This document shows positions 61,818 to 64,000 of a stretch of 64,000 nt of DNA, one piece after another. Under the pieces are notes generated by a model. It saw only the letters and a list, made by a program, of their open reading frames with translations. It was not told the origin of the DNA and did not search any database. Numbering within the stretch: position 1 is the stretch's first letter; each line of letters starts with the position of its first letter. A program made the position numbers and the translations under genes. Origin of the DNA: Mycolicibacterium aubagnense (GTDB taxonomy: Bacteria > Actinomycetota > Actinomycetes > Mycobacteriales > Mycobacteriaceae); the NCBI RefSeq assembly GCF_010730955.1, contig NZ_AP022577.1, forward strand, positions 3,224,001-3,288,000, written 5' to 3'.

Positions 61818-62402
61818 TCAGGCATTGATGCCCGCCGTGAGAATCGCCGCGAGCTCGCGATATGCACTCGCGTCGTCGAGTCCGGTACTCTCGCGCACCC
61901 TACGCTGCTGGATCCGCACCATCATGGTCGACGCCACATCGGCGGCGAATGCTGCATGGACATCACGGAATTCGCCACTTTCGACGCCTTCGGCGATCAT
62001 CTCCTGCACCCGACGAGCCGCGATCTGGGTGTTCTTCTCGTAGACGCTGCGGGCCGGAGTGAAGGCGTCCAGGTCCGCCATGAACTGGTCCGACGCCGCG
62101 TCCAGCACCGTCCCCACTGCCGACAGATAGGCAGTGATCCGGGCCCGGGCGCCACCGACTCCGGCGACGAGCTGCTCGACCTCGTCGGTGGCCTGGCGAA
62201 AGAAGTGCACGGTCACGGCGCCTACCAGCTGCTCCTTGCTGCCGGCGAGGGTGTACAGCGTCGACTTCGAGCACCGCAGTCGCCCGGCGATGTCATCGAG
62301 CGTGAGGTGCGCGAACCCCTCGTCGAGGAACAACGCGATCAGGGCATCGAACAGCTCGGTGCGTCGGCGGGTGCCGAATGCCGGGGACGGGCGCGCGCTC
62401 AC
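61818..62402 (-). CDS. TetR-family regulator, divergent to an acyl-CoA dehydrogenase
   Basis: A 194-residue regulator with the HTH ELFDALIALFLDEGFAHLTLDDIAGRLRCSKSTLYTLAGSKEQL and a C-terminal TetR domain. Start ATG 62402 lies beside four AGTACT words shared with the divergent acyl-CoA dehydrogenase promoter, so it likely represses both. The ligand may be an acyl-CoA (inference from the target). Confidence 0.9.
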   Translation of the reverse strand: MSARPSPAFGTRRRTELFDALIALFLDEGFAHLTLDDIAGRLRCSKSTLYTLAGSKEQLVGAVTVHFFRQATDEVEQLVAGVGGARARITAYLSAVGTVLDAASDQFMADLDAFTPARSVYEKNTQIAARRVQEMIAEGVESGEFRDVHAAFAADVASTMMVRIQQRRVRESTGLDDASAYRELAAILTAGINA

Positions 62403-62410
62403 ATCGACAT

Positions 62411-62470
62411 AGTACTGCGGGCCTTTACTCAGTACTACTCAATCAGTACTGTGTTAGATAATTCAGTACT
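62411..62470. promoter_or_regulatory. Four AGTACT sites between TetR and acyl-CoA dehydrogenase
   Basis: AGTACT occurs at 62411, 62431, 62445 and 62465, spaced 20-14-20, and three are preceded by (A/C)TC. AGTACT is itself a palindrome. The regular, symmetric spacing suggests two operator units for the divergent TetR protein. Confidence 0.7.
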
Positions 62471-62495
62471 GTCCGACGTATTAGTGGAGTGCCCG

Positions 62496-63638
62496 GTGCC
62501 TGTTGATCGCCTCTTGCCCAACGACGAAGCCCACGCGCTCATCGAACTGACCCGCGACATCGCGGACAAGGTGCTGGACCCGATCGTCGACAAGCACGAG
62601 AAGGACGAGACGTACCCGGGCGGGGTGTTCCCCACCCTGGGCGAGGCCGGGCTGCTGAGCCTGCCGTACCCCGAGGAGTGGGGTGGCGGCGGCCAACCCT
62701 ACGAGGTGTATCTCCAGGTCCTTGAGGAACTCGCCGCCCGGTGGGCTTCGGTCGCCATCGCCGTCAGCGTGCACAGCTTGTCGTGCCACCCGCTGATGAC
62801 GTTCGGCAGCGACGAGCAGCGGGAGCGTTGGCTGCCAGAGATGCTGAGCGGCAACGTGGTCGGCGCCTACAGCTTGTCCGAACCGCAGGCCGGCTCCGAC
62901 GCCGCCGCACTGGCGTGCAAAGCCGTGCCGTCCGACGACGGGTACCGCATCACCGGCTCGAAAGCGTGGATCACCCACGGCGGACTTGCCGACTTCTACA
63001 CTCTGTTCGCCCGCACCGGCGAAGGGTCGCAAGGCATTTCGTGCTTCTTGGTACCCAAGGGCATCGAGGGACTCAGCTTCGGCCGCCCCGAAGAGAAAAT
63101 GGGCCTGCACGCGGTGCCCACCACCTCGGCGCACTACGACGATGTTTACTTGCCCACCGAGCGTCGCATCGGCGCCGAAGGACAGGGCCTGCCGATCGCC
63201 TTCAGCGCGCTCGACGCCGGCCGGCTCGGTGTCGCCGCCGTCGCGGTCGGCCTGGCCCAATCCGCACTGGACCAGGCGGTGGCCTACGCCCAGGAGCGAA
63301 CGACGTTCGGCCGCAAGATCATCGACCACCAAGGGCTGGGCTTCCTCCTCGCCGACATGGCCGCCGCCGTCGACTCGGCACGGGCCACGTACCTGGATGC
63401 CGCGCGCCGGCGCGATGCCGGCCTGCCGTACTCGCGCAACGCCTCGGTGGCCAAACTGGTCGCCACCGACGCCGCCATGAAGGTGACCACCGATGCGGTC
63501 CAGGTGTTGGGCGGCGCCGGCTACACCCGCGACTACCGCGTGGAGCGCTTCATGCGGGAAGCCAAGATCATGCAGATCTTCGAGGGCACCAACCAGATTC
63601 AGCGCTTGGTGATCAGCCGGAGCCTGGCGGGCCGGTAG
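62496..63638 (+). CDS. Acyl-CoA dehydrogenase
   Basis: A 380-residue flavoenzyme. FAD/substrate motifs: YSLSEPQAGSDAAALACKAV, KAWITHGGLADFYTLFARTG, AYAQERTTFGRKIIDHQGLGFLLADMA, and the C-terminal QVLGGAGYTRDYRVERFMREAKIMQIFEGTNQIQRLVISR, where the Glu in IFEGTNQ is in the base position of short-chain enzymes. Start GTG 62496 has GGAG six bases before it; GTG 62484 is an alternative, and the frame continues far upstream without support. Controlled by the divergent TetR protein through the AGTACT sites. Acyl chain preference unknown. Confidence 0.93.
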   Translation: MPVDRLLPNDEAHALIELTRDIADKVLDPIVDKHEKDETYPGGVFPTLGEAGLLSLPYPEEWGGGGQPYEVYLQVLEELAARWASVAIAVSVHSLSCHPLMTFGSDEQRERWLPEMLSGNVVGAYSLSEPQAGSDAAALACKAVPSDDGYRITGSKAWITHGGLADFYTLFARTGEGSQGISCFLVPKGIEGLSFGRPEEKMGLHAVPTTSAHYDDVYLPTERRIGAEGQGLPIAFSALDAGRLGVAAVAVGLAQSALDQAVAYAQERTTFGRKIIDHQGLGFLLADMAAAVDSARATYLDAARRRDAGLPYSRNASVAKLVATDAAMKVTTDAVQVLGGAGYTRDYRVERFMREAKIMQIFEGTNQIQRLVISRSLAGR

Positions 63639-63790
63639 CCGTCAGCGTTCAGCCACTGCGGACTTGCGCTTGACCTTGCCGACCGAACGAATCATCAAGG
63701 CCGCCAAGACGATGAGCGATCGTCGACCGTTGACATCGGTAATGTCACCTTTCGTCAGGGTAGGTCGTTGCACAATCTGTTCCGCGGCGA

Positions 63791-64000
63791 TCAGCGGGAC
63801 GCCATGCGACTCACATCACCTACTGCGGCAGCGAATTGTGCGGGTGCCTCCTGCGGCACGTTGTGGCCGATTCCATCGAGAACGCGGTGCTCATATGCCC
63901 CGGTGTACATCGAGCGATATCCGGCGCCGTCTTTTGCCGCGCCGTCGAAGTCGCTACCGATCGTGATGGTGGGCACGTGGATCGATGGTTTGGCCTGCAG
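63791..64000 (-). CDS. Alpha/beta hydrolase, C-terminal part (cut by window edge)
   Basis: The final 69 residues of a hydrolase whose start lies beyond the right edge. The frame is open to base 64000 (LQAKPSIHVPTITIGSDFDG). VPTITIGSDFDG is the strand carrying the acid residue and LDGIGHNVPQEAPAQFAAAV carries the catalytic histidine typical of epoxide hydrolase/haloperoxidase-like alpha/beta hydrolases. Substrate cannot be inferred from this fragment. Confidence 0.8.
   Translation of the reverse strand: MQAKPSIHVPTITIGSDFDGAAKDGAGYRSMYTGAYEHRVLDGIGHNVPQEAPAQFAAAVGDVSRMASR

Noticed and set aside
61956..62495. Upstream extension of the second acyl-CoA dehydrogenase frame
   Set aside because: It covers the divergent TetR gene and the AGTACT operators; GTG 62496 has a good ribosome site.

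Overview
The window is high-GC actinobacterial DNA from a Mycobacterium, most likely a fast-growing Mycolicibacterium-type species. The evidence is the gene content: an antigen 85 mycolyltransferase, a complete mce lipid-transport operon with Mce-associated proteins, an Ami1-type peptidoglycan amidase, a mycobacterial-type methylenetetrahydrofolate reductase, a thiamine-dependent 2-keto-acid decarboxylase, F420-type oxidoreductases, a DUF732 protein and a PecA-like aspartic protease. GTG and TTG starts are frequent, and ATGA/GTGA stop-start overlaps are common. I saw no rRNA, tRNA, CRISPR array, insertion sequence or prophage. Both window edges cut a gene: an SDR at the left and an alpha/beta hydrolase at the right.

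Layout. 0-3 kb: SDR fragment, zinc alcohol dehydrogenase, FbpC-like mycolyltransferase. 3-6.1 kb: a zinc-starvation module. A COG0523-type protein diverges from four zinc-ligand-free (C-minus) ribosomal protein genes (L28, L33, S14, S18), with two Zur-like boxes between them and a rhomboid protease after them. 6.1-11.4 kb: thioesterase, methyltransferase, nitrobindin-like protein, serine hydrolase, SRPBCC protein and acyl-CoA carboxylase beta subunit. 11.5-19.1 kb: FAD oxidoreductase plus SDR, a YWTD-like propeller, a SoxR/flavin-protein pair with a clear SoxR-type promoter, an E. coli-type dihydroxy-acid dehydratase diverging from an MmyB-like regulator, and the amidase. 19.2-35.9 kb: catabolic enzymes, several paired with a divergent TetR regulator and a visible palindromic operator. 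They include a CocE-type hydrolase, sulfotransferase, DUF1214 protein, acyl-CoA dehydrogenase, keto-acid decarboxylase and FAD monooxygenase. HrpA helicase and MTHFR also lie here. 35.9-43.1 kb: lipoproteins, a methyltransferase, an AraC regulator, a PadR-controlled NTF2/LLM pair with duplicated operators, and a membrane adenylate cyclase.

43.1-54.3 kb is one leftward operon: yrbEA-yrbEB-mceA-B-C-D-E-F, two Mce-associated proteins, a DUF732 protein and a CAP-domain protein. Most junctions overlap or nearly touch. It encodes a complete lipid importer except for the MceG-type ATPase, which is expected elsewhere in the genome. 54.5-61.7 kb holds exported proteins: a TIM-barrel glycosidase with a membrane-active-looking segment and a Lys/Pro tail, a PecA-like aspartic protease lacking a PE domain, a duplicated DUF445 membrane protein and a Tat-exported GH5-like hydrolase. 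61.8-64 kb: a TetR/acyl-CoA dehydrogenase pair around four AGTACT sites, then the truncated hydrolase.

The most notable items are the Zur-type ribosome-remodelling module with its P-loop-less GTPase-like partner, the SoxR promoter, several paired operators that predict regulator-target links, the mce operon with its DUF732/CAP tail, and the glycosidase/aspartic-protease pair flanking what looks like a protease gene remnant. All functional statements come from reading the sequence; no database search was possible.
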